From GCA-2861595 sp035536185 (GTDB taxonomy: Bacteria > Actinomycetota > Acidimicrobiia > Acidimicrobiales > GCA-2861595), in NCBI GenBank assembly GCA_035536185.1, contig DATLOM010000018.1, forward strand, positions 1 through 64,000: DNA of 64,000 nucleotides, given 5' to 3'. Both the position numbers and the translations under genes were made by a program. Shown one piece after another: positions 25,130-34,126 of this stretch. The notes below the pieces were generated by a model. That model did not search any database. It worked only from the letters and a program-made list of their open reading frames with translations, and was not told where the DNA came from. Each line of letters starts with the position of its first letter. The stretch's first letter is position 1.

Positions 25130-25569
25130 GCCGGCAAGCGACGGCTTCAGCAAGGGTTGCTCCCCTGATGGCCTCGGCATCTTGCGTAATGGCCGTGGCC
25201 GTCGAACTGCTCCTGTACCGCTCCTACAAAGGCCACGACGCCCGCTTCCACTGGTTCACGCACTTCTTCGTCGGAGCCGCGGTCGCGCTGCTAGCCATGG
25301 CGGTGGTCGCTTGGCGCACACGTCACCCGGTAGCCCTACCCATGCTTTGGCCCCTCCTGGGCCACCTCGTGGCCATGGCGCCCGACATCCTGTTCAACTT
25401 CGGCATGGCCCACAGGCGGTGGATGGACGTATTCCTCGCCCACGTTTCCAGCCACTACGTCCCCGGCCGCAACGTCACGTGGTTCGGGGTGTTCCTAGCC
25501 TCCCTCGCAGTCTATCTGGTCGTTCTGGACCGCCGCGTTTCACCAGCGCCAGTGTGGGCCGGGAAGTAG
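25126..25569 (+). CDS. Small integral membrane protein, unknown function
   Basis: This 147-aa protein has about four hydrophobic helices (VMAVAVELLLY, FFVGAAVALLAMAVVAW, MLWPLLGHLVAMAPDILFNF, VFLASLAVYLVVL). His residues cluster at the membrane edge (HWFTHFF, GHLVAMAPD, AHVSSHYVP), reminiscent of membrane metal-dependent hydrolases, but no family is certain. The GTG overlaps the preceding stop, so it is coupled to the thioredoxin-fold gene. Confidence 0.6.
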   Translation: MSRQATASARVAPLMASASCVMAVAVELLLYRSYKGHDARFHWFTHFFVGAAVALLAMAVVAWRTRHPVALPMLWPLLGHLVAMAPDILFNFGMAHRRWMDVFLAHVSSHYVPGRNVTWFGVFLASLAVYLVVLDRRVSPAPVWAGK

Positions 25570-25673
25570 GTTGACTTCGTGGTCGGCACTGGAGGACGCT
25601 CGTCCGGACCGCTGGGACGGGTCGCTTGGTCCTCAGGGGTCACCACGGTCCAATCGAGTTGGGTAAGAGCGCG

Positions 25674-26330
25674 GTGAACGAACCCACCTCGTGGGAGCCC
25701 GTCATCGTGCTGCTTTCCGCCGCCATGGCTCTGGCACTGATGGTGCTGCGCTGGTTCATCTGGTCGCCAGCCTCGACCCGTCCGGTTATGTCGAGCCGCC
25801 TCGGGCCGGCGAGTTGGCGGTTCAGCGAGAGCTGGGCCTCGACGCTCACGGCCGTAGGCGCGTTGCTCGGGGCCATCCTCGGCACCGGGGTCCTGCCGCC
25901 CAACGGCCGGTACCTGTCCAGTCGGGAGTTCGTCCTCCTGAGCCTGCTGTTCGGATTTCTCGTCTTCCTGGCCCCGTTCATCTACAAAGCCACCACCTCC
26001 CCTGCCGAAGCCCCTGACCCCGGGGAGAGTGTTCCTGCTGAACCGGTTTTCGAAGGGTGGGTCGCCACGTTCCTCCTGGCCACCGCGGTGACGCTCTGGG
26101 CCGCTCTGGGGGAGCTCGCCACCCTGGGATTCATGGCCGCCGAGCTCGCCCCCGGAGGCACCGTTTCGTACCTGTTCGCCGCCGTCCTGGTGCTCGTAGC
26201 CGCCTTGATGCTGCGCTACTCGTGGTGCAACATCCGCTGGGTGCTGGAGGTCCAGGCCAAGCACCAGCAGACGGTTCGGGGGATGGCAGTGCAGAACCGG
26301 CCGCCTCCAAGGCCATGGAACATGCTGTAG
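25674..26330 (+). CDS. Four-helix membrane protein, unknown function
   Basis: This 218-aa protein has hydrophobic segments near residues 10-30, 60-75, 85-105, and a long pair in 120-185 (FLLATAVTLWAALGELATL, YLFAAVLVLVAALML). A GTG at 25674 places the first helix right after a short polar tail; the track of open codons begins earlier. No motif identifies it. The gap to the previous gene is 104 bp, with no clear promoter. GC-rich inverted sequence follows the stop near 26340. Confidence 0.55.
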   Translation: MNEPTSWEPVIVLLSAAMALALMVLRWFIWSPASTRPVMSSRLGPASWRFSESWASTLTAVGALLGAILGTGVLPPNGRYLSSREFVLLSLLFGFLVFLAPFIYKATTSPAEAPDPGESVPAEPVFEGWVATFLLATAVTLWAALGELATLGFMAAELAPGGTVSYLFAAVLVLVAALMLRYSWCNIRWVLEVQAKHQQTVRGMAVQNRPPPRPWNML

Positions 26331-26461
26331 GCGGAGCCCCGGCCCATGGGCCCGGGAACGATGCGGTGCCGCCGGCCAGACGTTGTTGCCGGTGACCTTC
26401 GCCGGTCCGGTACGGCGTAGGAGCGAACGATCGGCTCCCCTTCCACTCGGCGATACTCACC

Positions 26462-28477
26462 GTGAGGCGGATCGAGCCTGTCGCGCAATGGGTCACTACG
26501 CTTCCTGATGGTGCTTCAGGGTGGCACCGATTTCCTCAGGATCGGCCGGTGCGAATGGGAGCAACTCCGGAGACTGCGGACGGCACGCCCTCCGAACCGG
26601 CGGCAGTGGTTCTGTTCGATGTCACCCTCCTCGGGGCCGTTCGTCGTTCGCGCCATTCCAGTCGGTACGACCGAATCGACGTGTCGCCTGAGGTACGGGA
26701 GGTTGTGGAGCACCTTCATGGACGCGGGGTGCGGCTCGGGGTGGTGACCACCGGCGAGGACGACGCCGTCGCCAACCACCTCGGGGCCAGCCCTGTGGCC
26801 TCTCTCCTCGATGTGGACCTCGTTCTGGCCGGCATCGCTTCCCCAGAAGCTCTCGGGGGGACCGCAATCACGACACCCGCGGGCGCGCCAACAGGGACGC
26901 CGCCGCCATCCGTCCTCGTCGCCACCGACAGGAACGATCGAAGCCGGGCGATACAGGCGGGGCTTCGGGCCTGCCCCCATCCTCGGCTGGCCTGGCCGGT
27001 GCTCAATGGCATGCGCCTCCGATATGTCCGGGTCACCGTCCCCGACGCCCACGCGGACGTGCAATGGCGGCCGGTGCTGCTGGCGCTTCCCTTCGTGCCC
27101 ATCCGCGTCGCTGGCGACGGAGGACGCACCGTCTATGCCATAACCACCAACGCCGCCGCGGCCCAGCTCGACGATCTCGGGTTCCTGGTCGATCGACTGG
27201 GGGCCGAGGACGGTCCCCTGGTCACCGACGTCTACCTGCTGCGTGACGACCAGCAGGTCCGGAGCGGGTTCCTCGCGGCAGAGGGGTCGTCGACCGGGCG
27301 ATTCGGCGATGACGCCGACGCCGGCAACGTCCTGGCCTCCACTGCCGAAGGGCTGTACGTCGCCTTTCCCGCCGGCCGGTCCGTCGAGAGCTACCACTTC
27401 GACGGGGCACACCACGGTCACACCGAGAGCCTGCTGCCGGACGTGAGCCTCCTCCAGCCGGTGGCCGTGCCCGTTCGGGCCGGTCTCGCCGCCGGCGAGG
27501 AGGAGCCGGGTCTGGGCGATGACGCCAAGCGCATTCTCGCCGAGCTCACACCGGAGGTCATCGCCGCGGACCTCCCTCGGTACGCGGGGACCGCCACACT
27601 CGACGGCGCCGGCGCCCACACCATTCGCAGCCGCCACATCCTCCACCCGGACAACCCGATGGTGGTCGAAGGCTTGGCCAAGGATCTCGAGTCCATAGGC
27701 GATGGCGCCCTCGAGGTCCGTCTCCACCCGTTCCGCCACGAGAGCCGTCTCCTCCACAACATCGAGGCGACGCTGGCCGGTGAAACGGATGACCTGGTCC
27801 TGGTGACGGCCCACCTGGACTCGACAGCGGCTTACTCTCCCGGTTACAAAGCCGACCGGGACGACGCCCCCGGTGCCGACGACGATGCCAGCGGGGTCGT
27901 GGCCGTGCTCAACGTGGCCCGCTTGCTGCACCGCCTCGCCCAGCTGGGGCGACCACGGTGCACCATCCGCTTCGTGCTGTTCAACGCCGAGGAGCACGGC
28001 CTGGTCGGCAGCAAGGCCTACGCCAGCGAGCAGGCGGCGCGGCGCAGCCCCATCGTCGCCGTGTTCCAGCTGGACATGATCGGGTTCAACCGGCAAGCGC
28101 CTCGCAGCTACGAGATCCATGCCGGGTGCGCGAGATCGCCGGACGTACAAGAGCGATCGTTGGCCCTGGCCCAACGGATCGGCCGCATGGCCCAGGAGGT
28201 GTCGCCCGAGTTGGAAGCGCCTCAGGTCTGCCCGGGCGCCGCACCCGGGGAACGAGACCTGGCCGACGGGAGGAGCGACCACGCCAGCTTCCAGTCGGTC
28301 GGCTACGCCGCCTGCGCGTTGACCGAGGACTTCTTCGCCGGCCCTGGGCTCGATGCGCCGAAGGCCGAGCCGAACCCGAACTACCACATGACCTCCGACA
28401 CCTTCGTCGACGAGGCCTACACCGCCGACATCGCCAGGGCGGTCGCCGCCGCGGCGTGGCTCATGGCGACCATGTAA
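26462..28477 (+). CDS. M28-family zinc aminopeptidase with N-terminal HAD-like region
   Basis: This is a 671-aa protein. From about residue 370 it is an M28 di-zinc peptidase: His451 in VTAHLDS, the bridging Asp in PGADDDASG (473-475), catalytic Glu and metal Glu in NAEEHG (510-511), Asp in QLDMIG, and the last His in NYHMTSDTF. The N-terminal third holds AVVLFDVTLLGAV and HGRGVRLGVVTTGEDDAV, like a degenerate HAD phosphatase start. It lacks the second Asp of DxD, so phosphatase activity is doubtful. The middle region (150-350) is unassigned. There is no signal peptide, unusual for M28 enzymes. GTG 26462 is the longest start; ATG near 26551 is possible. Confidence 0.78.
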   Translation: MRRIEPVAQWVTTLPDGASGWHRFPQDRPVRMGATPETADGTPSEPAAVVLFDVTLLGAVRRSRHSSRYDRIDVSPEVREVVEHLHGRGVRLGVVTTGEDDAVANHLGASPVASLLDVDLVLAGIASPEALGGTAITTPAGAPTGTPPPSVLVATDRNDRSRAIQAGLRACPHPRLAWPVLNGMRLRYVRVTVPDAHADVQWRPVLLALPFVPIRVAGDGGRTVYAITTNAAAAQLDDLGFLVDRLGAEDGPLVTDVYLLRDDQQVRSGFLAAEGSSTGRFGDDADAGNVLASTAEGLYVAFPAGRSVESYHFDGAHHGHTESLLPDVSLLQPVAVPVRAGLAAGEEEPGLGDDAKRILAELTPEVIAADLPRYAGTATLDGAGAHTIRSRHILHPDNPMVVEGLAKDLESIGDGALEVRLHPFRHESRLLHNIEATLAGETDDLVLVTAHLDSTAAYSPGYKADRDDAPGADDDASGVVAVLNVARLLHRLAQLGRPRCTIRFVLFNAEEHGLVGSKAYASEQAARRSPIVAVFQLDMIGFNRQAPRSYEIHAGCARSPDVQERSLALAQRIGRMAQEVSPELEAPQVCPGAAPGERDLADGRSDHASFQSVGYAACALTEDFFAGPGLDAPKAEPNPNYHMTSDTFVDEAYTADIARAVAAAAWLMATM

Positions 28478-28569
28478 CTGGAGCTGGCGGGGGAGGTCGA
28501 GGCACGCCTCCCAGGCGAAGCCGTGTAGGCCATGCTGTAGCCGCGACGACCACCGCCGAGGAGACCCCG

Positions 28570-28773
28570 ATGGAACGCATGACCACGGCCAAGAACGGGC
28601 TTTACCTGCTGATCGTGGGGACGCTGGCCCTCTACTTCGTGATCGGCGGCATCACCTGGGCCGTTCTCGCCTACAACGGCATCGCCATGCCCGAGGGCCT
28701 GGCGACGACCGTCGCCACCGTCGGCGGTGGGCTGCTGGGAACGTTGAGCCCCGGGGTCAAGAAGGAGGAGTAG
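28570..28773 (+). CDS. 67-aa two-helix membrane protein
   Basis: The ATG has GAGGAG 8 nt upstream. Two hydrophobic stretches (LYLLIVGTLALYFVIGGITW and LATTVATVGGGLLGTLS) are joined by a short loop, with a charged KKEE tail. The strong ribosome site and independent placement support a real gene. It resembles small holin-like or membrane-subunit proteins only in layout. Confidence 0.6.
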   Translation: MERMTTAKNGLYLLIVGTLALYFVIGGITWAVLAYNGIAMPEGLATTVATVGGGLLGTLSPGVKKEE

Positions 28774-28801
28774 GGCGGCACCGGTCGATAATGTTCCCGC
28801 G

Positions 28802-29398
28802 GTGGCGAATGCTCGCGCTGCGGGAGCTGGCATATGCGGCGCCACGATCTGGTTGACGGGGCTCCCCGCCTCGGGCAAGTCCACCATCGCCTCGGAGGCG
28901 GAGCGCCGGCTCCTGGAACGGGGCGTGGCCACGATCGTGCTCGATGGCGACGACCTGCGCCACGGCCTCAACCGGGACCTGGGGTTCAGCCCGGGGGACC
29001 GGCGGGAGAACGTCCGGCGTATAACCGAGGTGGCCCGGCTGTTTGCCCGGGCCGGGATCGTCGCCCTCGTCCCGGTGATCAGCCCCTACGCCGCCGGGCG
29101 GGCACGCTCCCGAGCGGTCCACGACGACGCCGGGCTCGCGTTCGCCGAGGTGTTCGTCCGCACTCCCCTGGCTGAGTGCGAGCGCCGGGACCCCAAGGGC
29201 CTCTACGCCCGCGCCCGGCGGGGTGAGGTGGCTGACTTCACCGGGGTGCACGACCCCTACGAGGTGCCGGAGCGGCCCGACCTGGAGGTTGCCACCATGG
29301 AACTATCGGTGGGGGAGGCCGGGGAGCTGGTGGTCGAGTTGGTGGCCGACCTCACCGGCCGGCAGCTCACCGCCGCCGGGTGGGACGACCACTCATGA
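28802..29398 (+). CDS. cysC: Adenylylsulfate (APS) kinase
   Basis: This 198-aa protein has the P-loop GLPASGKSTIAS, then VLDGDDLRHGLNRDLGFS, DRRENVRRITEVARLF, VPVISPYAAGRARSR and FVRTPLAECERRDPKGLYARAR, all hallmarks of APS kinase. It phosphorylates APS to PAPS. No ATP sulfurylase gene is adjacent, so APS comes from elsewhere in the genome. The sulfotransferase at 11436 would use PAPS, though 16 kb away. GTG start 28 bp after the small membrane gene. Confidence 0.9.
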   Translation: MANARAAGAGICGATIWLTGLPASGKSTIASEAERRLLERGVATIVLDGDDLRHGLNRDLGFSPGDRRENVRRITEVARLFARAGIVALVPVISPYAAGRARSRAVHDDAGLAFAEVFVRTPLAECERRDPKGLYARARRGEVADFTGVHDPYEVPERPDLEVATMELSVGEAGELVVELVADLTGRQLTAAGWDDHS

Positions 29399-29493
29399 GC
29401 TGCCCTGCAGGCCAACTCCCCCATCACGGGCAAGCCGGCGGGCACCTTCGGTCCGAGGCGGGCCTTCATGCACATCGACCCAGGGGGCGCTGG

Positions 29494-31611
29494 GTGCCGC
29501 GCCTCCGGCTGGCGGCAGCAGCTTGCGTCCTGCTGGCCGGGCTGGGCGGCGCGGCGCCGGCCGGTGCCGCGGGCGACCTGGAGCTCCAGTTCCTCGACAC
29601 CCGGCCGATCGTCGTGGACCTGGACGCCCTCGAAGACGAGGAGGCCCGGTGGCGAGTGGGTGTCTTCAACGGCCAGCCCGGCGGCCCCCAGCGGCTCAGC
29701 ATGCACGTGGTCTTTGACCCGGTCGACGTCATCGTGGTCGAGGACGAGCCGGACGATCCTGTGCCCACCGGAACGACGGCGTCGTTCGTCATCGCCCTCG
29801 ACGAGGAGCTGGCCGGCTCGGGTGAGCTGGTCGTCACGAGCGACAGCGGCGCCGCCGCTCGACGCCCGATAAGCGTCAGAAGGTCCGGCGAGGACGGCAT
29901 CCCTGTGGGCGCCCTCCGCTTCTCGGGCACCAGGAGCCATCCGTTCGGCGGCGGGATACGGGTGCCGGCGCTGGAGGTGCCCGGCGCCCCCGGCGGGTCG
30001 AGCGACAGCGTTTCCATAGGGAGCGTCGTCTCCGGCTCCGGCGATGTCGCCCATCTCGTCCGCAGGGACGACGTGTTCGAAGTGGACGGCGTCGCCGGCA
30101 CGGGCGAGTACACCGGCACTGCGGACCTCACGCCCGGCGCCGACGGTGGCGAGGCCGAGGTCAGCCTCACCGTGCGGGATGCCGCCGGCTGGCCACTGGC
30201 CCTCCTGTTGCTCGGTCTGGGGGCGGTGCAGGGTCTCGAGCGCTACCAGAAGCGCGTGCGTCCCCGGCGGGAGCTGGCGCTGCGGCTGGCCCATCTGAAG
30301 GACCGTGCCCGCCTCGCGCAGAAGGGCGCGAGCGGCCCGCTGCTCATCTGCGGGGAAGCCGACGAGGCCGAGCTCGTGCTCGACGTGGAGGCTGCCCGTG
30401 CCCTCGAGGCCTGGGACCGGGCCCGGACAGAGGCGGAGAGGTCGGTGTGGGACTTCGGCGGCGCGTCCTTCGCCCGGCTGTCTGCGGCGGTCGAGGACTT
30501 CGCAAGGCTGACCCATGAGCACGCCGACCTCGAGTCCCGCCGCCAGCGCGTCATCGCCCGTTGCCTGGAGGGCGACCGCGAGGCTGCGGAGCGGGCCCTC
30601 GACGGTTCTCCGGTGGGCGAGGCGCTGCGGCCCCGCCGTTTCACCCACATCGCGCACATCGCCGCCGCGGCCGAAGAGCTAGAAGCCGCCGCGGCCCACC
30701 TCGACCGCTTCGCCGTGCTCTACGAGCAACTGGGCCAGCTCGCCCGGTTCGGGGACGACGGGGTGCAGATGGGCGCGGCGGTCCTCCGGAGCAAGCTGTT
30801 GACGCCGGGAGTCGACCTGGACCCCTTGGAGGAGGAGGTCGAGGAGCTGCTCAAGGCGTGGAGGCCGGCGCCGACCAGGGTGGAGCAGCCGGCCGCTGCT
30901 GCCCGGGGGATGTCGCTTCCTTCCCCGCCCCCGGTCTCGGCCCCGTCAGCCGCGCCGGCACCCACCCCCATCGAAGCGGCCCGAGCGAGGCGGGAGGCAC
31001 GTCAGCGGCGCCGCGCCCTACCTCTGGCAGCAGGGTCCTTCGCCGCTCTGCTGGCGATCCTGTTGGCGGTGTCGTTGATCGGTGAAGAGGCCCAGGGCCC
31101 CGATAGGGGCCCTCGTGGCGGTGACGGTCCCCCGAGCACCGTCTTCAGCCCCGCCCCCGGAGGAGGCGACGGCACGGCGGGACCGCCGGGCCAGCCGGAC
31201 GAGCTGCCCGACGCCCCTGTGAGCGCGCCGGCCACGCCGCCGCGACCAGCCGCTCCCACCGGCGACGACGGCACCGGCACCAACGTCGTGGTCCCGGGCT
31301 TCCTGGTGCCCCTCGCCCTCGTGGTCGCGGTGCTCGGGGGTGTGCTGCTCGTGCTGCGGGCGCTGCGCCGACGGCGGCGGGCGGAAGACCTGGACAGCGC
31401 CCGCCTCGACAGGCTCCTGGCCTCCGAGGACCGGCGCTTCGCCCTGGCCAGCGGCCTTTTCGTGGTCGCCACCGGGATGTCGTTGCTCTACGTCCCGAAC
31501 CCCACCTTCGGCGGCCCCGGCGACTACCTCACCGTCGTCCTCTGGGGTGCCGGGGTGGGCGAGGGGATCCAGCTCGTGCGCCGCATCCTGCCCGGCGTGC
31601 CGGGGCGCTGA
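29494..31611 (+). CDS. Large exported/membrane protein of unknown function
   Basis: This is a 705-aa protein. The GTG at 29494 begins a clean signal peptide (VPRLRLAAAACVLLAGLGG, cleavage near PAGA) with AGGGGG upstream. Residues about 30-225 form an all-beta extracellular part. One membrane helix follows (LALLLLGLGAVQGL). Then comes a long charged, helical, probably cytoplasmic region (about 250-480) and an Ala/Pro stretch. The C-terminal third has three or four more helices (AGSFAALLAILLAVSLIG, FLVPLALVVAVLGGVLLVL, and two in the last 60 residues) around a disordered Pro/Gly loop. No known domain recognised. 95 bp separate it from cysC. Confidence 0.65.
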   Translation: MPRLRLAAAACVLLAGLGGAAPAGAAGDLELQFLDTRPIVVDLDALEDEEARWRVGVFNGQPGGPQRLSMHVVFDPVDVIVVEDEPDDPVPTGTTASFVIALDEELAGSGELVVTSDSGAAARRPISVRRSGEDGIPVGALRFSGTRSHPFGGGIRVPALEVPGAPGGSSDSVSIGSVVSGSGDVAHLVRRDDVFEVDGVAGTGEYTGTADLTPGADGGEAEVSLTVRDAAGWPLALLLLGLGAVQGLERYQKRVRPRRELALRLAHLKDRARLAQKGASGPLLICGEADEAELVLDVEAARALEAWDRARTEAERSVWDFGGASFARLSAAVEDFARLTHEHADLESRRQRVIARCLEGDREAAERALDGSPVGEALRPRRFTHIAHIAAAAEELEAAAAHLDRFAVLYEQLGQLARFGDDGVQMGAAVLRSKLLTPGVDLDPLEEEVEELLKAWRPAPTRVEQPAAAARGMSLPSPPPVSAPSAAPAPTPIEAARARREARQRRRALPLAAGSFAALLAILLAVSLIGEEAQGPDRGPRGGDGPPSTVFSPAPGGGDGTAGPPGQPDELPDAPVSAPATPPRPAAPTGDDGTGTNVVVPGFLVPLALVVAVLGGVLLVLRALRRRRRAEDLDSARLDRLLASEDRRFALASGLFVVATGMSLLYVPNPTFGGPGDYLTVVLWGAGVGEGIQLVRRILPGVPGR

Positions 31612-31665
31612 TGCGAGGGGCGAGGGCCCTTGACGGCCTGTGCCGGGCGCGGCCATGGTGACGGG

Positions 31666-34122
31666 GTGACGGGAAGAACGGGGGCCGCAAGGGCCACAGG
31701 AACCGACACCCACTTCGACGTCGTCGTGGTGGGCTCCGGGTTCGGTGGCTCGGTGACGGCCTACCGGCTGGCCGAGGCCGGCCTTCGCGTGTGCGTGCTG
31801 GAGCGGGGAAAGGCCTACCCCCCGGGGTCGTTCCCCCGCAGCCCCCGGGAGATGAAGGACAACTTCTGGGACCCGAGCGAGGGCAGGCACGGGCTGTTCA
31901 ACGCCTGGTCGTTCCGCGGCCTCGAGGCGCTGGTGTCCGCCGGCCTCGGCGGTGGTTCGCTCATCTACGCCAACGTGCTGCTCCGCAAGGACGAGAAGTG
32001 GTTCGTCCAGCGAAACCCGCACGGGCCGGGTTACGAGGAGTGGCCCATCACCCGGGCCGACCTCGACCCCCACTACGACGTGGTGGAGCGGATGCTCGCC
32101 CCGCAGCGCTTCCCGCTGGGGGCTCCCGGGTTCGAGCTGGCCAAGACGCGGGCCATGCAGGAGGCGGCGCAACGGCTGGGCCTGGAGTGGCAGCTGCCGA
32201 ACCTGGCCATCACCTTCGCCAACGAGGCCGCACCACCTGCGATCGGCCAGCACATACCGGACGGCGACTACCCGAACCTGCACGGCCAGAGCCGCGTCAC
32301 GTGCCGGCTCACCGGCGAGTGCGACCTGGGATGCAACAACGGCAGCAAGAACACGCTCGACCACAACTACCTCTCAGCGGCCAAGCATCACGGTGCCGAC
32401 ATCAGGACCCGCTGCGAGGTGCGCAGCTTCGAGCCCCGCAACGGCGGTGGTTACTCGGTGAGCTATGTCGAGCACCGTCCTGAGAACGAGGGACGCAAGG
32501 GGAAGAGCGGCCAACTCTCCCCCGTCACCCTCACCGCCGGGCGCCTGGTGCTGTCCGCAGGGTCCCTCGGCAGCACCTTCCTCCTCCTGCGCAACCGCAG
32601 CGCCTTCCCCGGCATCAGCCCTGCTCTCGGCTCCCGCTTCTGCGGTAACGGCGACCTCCTCGCCTTCATGCTGCGCAGTCGCACCCGCGACACCAAGAGA
32701 GGGCCGAGGGTGCTGGACGGCAGCAGGGGGCCGGTCATCACCAGCACCATCCGGGTCCCCGACGAGGTCGATATGGACGGGGATGTGGACGGGAACGGGG
32801 GCGGCCGCGGCTACTACGTGCAGGACGCCGGCTTCCCCGGCTTCGTGGACTGGATGCTCGAAGGGACACAGGCGCCGAGCACGGTGCACCGCCTCGCCCG
32901 CTTCGCCCTGCGCCGGCTGTGGGCCATGGTGACTCACAACCCCAAGAGCGATCTGAGCGGTGAGCTGGCCGCCCTGGTGGGCGACGGCCAGCTCTCGTCG
33001 GGCTCCCTGCCGCTGCTCGGGATGGGCCGGGACGTGCCCGACGGGCGCATGTCCCTGCGCAAGGGCTACCTGGACCTGGACTGGACCATCGACACGTCCA
33101 AGGAGTACTTCGACCGGGTGGCCGACACCATGAGGGCCATCTCGGACGAACTGGGGGCCAGCTTTCACATCAACCCGCTGTGGCGGCTGAAGCGGGTCAT
33201 CACCGTTCACCCGCTGGGCGGCTCCCCCATGGGCCGCCACCACGGCGACGGGGTGGTCGACACCTATGGCGAGGTCTTCGGCTACCCCGGTCTGCACGTG
33301 GCCGACGGGTCGGTGATGCCCGGCCCGGTGGGGCCCAACCCGGCGCTGACGATCGCCGCCTTCGCCAACCGCATGTCCGACGCCATCCTGGAGGGCCGAA
33401 CCAGCTCGCCGCCGCCGTCGTCACCGTCACCATCACCATCGCCGGTCCCGGCGCCGGCGCCGGGACCGCCGTCGGACCCTGAGAGCACCCCGCCGACGGC
33501 GATCGAGTTCACGGAGGAGATGAAGGGGTACGTCACCTTCGGGGAGGACGACTTCCACCGTGGCTTCGAACAGGGCCGCCGGAACGACAACTTCCTCATG
33601 TTCCACCTCACCATCGAGACCGACGACGTGGAGCGGTTCGTGGCCGACCCCGCCCACCTGGCCGACGCACGGGGATGGGTGGAGTGCGAGGCACTGGGCG
33701 GACGGCTCCCGGTTGAGCGGGGTGTCTTCAACTTGTTCGTGGAGACGTCCGACCCCGATCGCACCAACATGCTGTACCGCCTCTTCTTCGCCGACGGCGC
33801 CGGCCACCCGCTCACCTTCGTGGGCTTCAAGGACGTAAAAGACGACCGGGGCCTCGACCTCTGGCGGGACACCACCACGCTGTTCACCCGCGTCCTGCGC
33901 GGCCACGTGGAGCCCGGGCACGACGGGGACGCCGAGGTGGTCGCCTCCGGGATCATCACCATCCACCTTCTCGACTTCCTGGAGCAGCTCACCACCTTCC
34001 GCGCCCACGGGCCGAGCACGTCGGCCCGGGCCGAAGCCTTGGGCGACTTCGGCCGGCTCTTCCTCGGCAAGCTGTGGGACACCTATGCCGGCGCCGTCCT
34101 CGACGCCGCCGGGGCCCGCTGA
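31666..34122 (+). CDS. GMC-family oxidoreductase (cholesterol-oxidase-like) with extra C-terminal domain
   Basis: This is an 818-aa protein. The FAD-binding Rossmann motif VVVGSGFGGSVTAYRLAEAG is at the N-terminus, GGGSLIYANVLLR follows, and the GMC C-terminal signature HPLGGSPMGRHHGDG, VADGSVMPGPVGPNPALTI lies near residue 520-560. This pattern is that of the ChoD-like cholesterol oxidase subgroup. A Ser/Pro linker then leads to about 210 residues (EEMKGYVTFGEDDFHRGFEQ onward) found as a separate domain in multi-domain relatives. No signal peptide or Tat motif is seen. GTG 31666 is favoured; TTG 31630 is possible. The next gene starts 4 bp past the stop. Confidence 0.82.
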   Translation: MTGRTGAARATGTDTHFDVVVVGSGFGGSVTAYRLAEAGLRVCVLERGKAYPPGSFPRSPREMKDNFWDPSEGRHGLFNAWSFRGLEALVSAGLGGGSLIYANVLLRKDEKWFVQRNPHGPGYEEWPITRADLDPHYDVVERMLAPQRFPLGAPGFELAKTRAMQEAAQRLGLEWQLPNLAITFANEAAPPAIGQHIPDGDYPNLHGQSRVTCRLTGECDLGCNNGSKNTLDHNYLSAAKHHGADIRTRCEVRSFEPRNGGGYSVSYVEHRPENEGRKGKSGQLSPVTLTAGRLVLSAGSLGSTFLLLRNRSAFPGISPALGSRFCGNGDLLAFMLRSRTRDTKRGPRVLDGSRGPVITSTIRVPDEVDMDGDVDGNGGGRGYYVQDAGFPGFVDWMLEGTQAPSTVHRLARFALRRLWAMVTHNPKSDLSGELAALVGDGQLSSGSLPLLGMGRDVPDGRMSLRKGYLDLDWTIDTSKEYFDRVADTMRAISDELGASFHINPLWRLKRVITVHPLGGSPMGRHHGDGVVDTYGEVFGYPGLHVADGSVMPGPVGPNPALTIAAFANRMSDAILEGRTSSPPPSSPSPSPSPVPAPAPGPPSDPESTPPTAIEFTEEMKGYVTFGEDDFHRGFEQGRRNDNFLMFHLTIETDDVERFVADPAHLADARGWVECEALGGRLPVERGVFNLFVETSDPDRTNMLYRLFFADGAGHPLTFVGFKDVKDDRGLDLWRDTTTLFTRVLRGHVEPGHDGDAEVVASGIITIHLLDFLEQLTTFRAHGPSTSARAEALGDFGRLFLGKLWDTYAGAVLDAAGAR

Positions 34123-34126
34123 CCAC

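Noticed and set aside
23806..25137. 443-aa version of the phosphopantetheinyl transferase
   Set aside because: The added N-terminal 206 residues are antisense to the thioredoxin-fold gene; the family start is at 24519.
26516..28387. 623-aa open frame on the - strand
   Set aside because: Antisense to the M28 peptidase, whose metal-site motifs are complete on the + strand.
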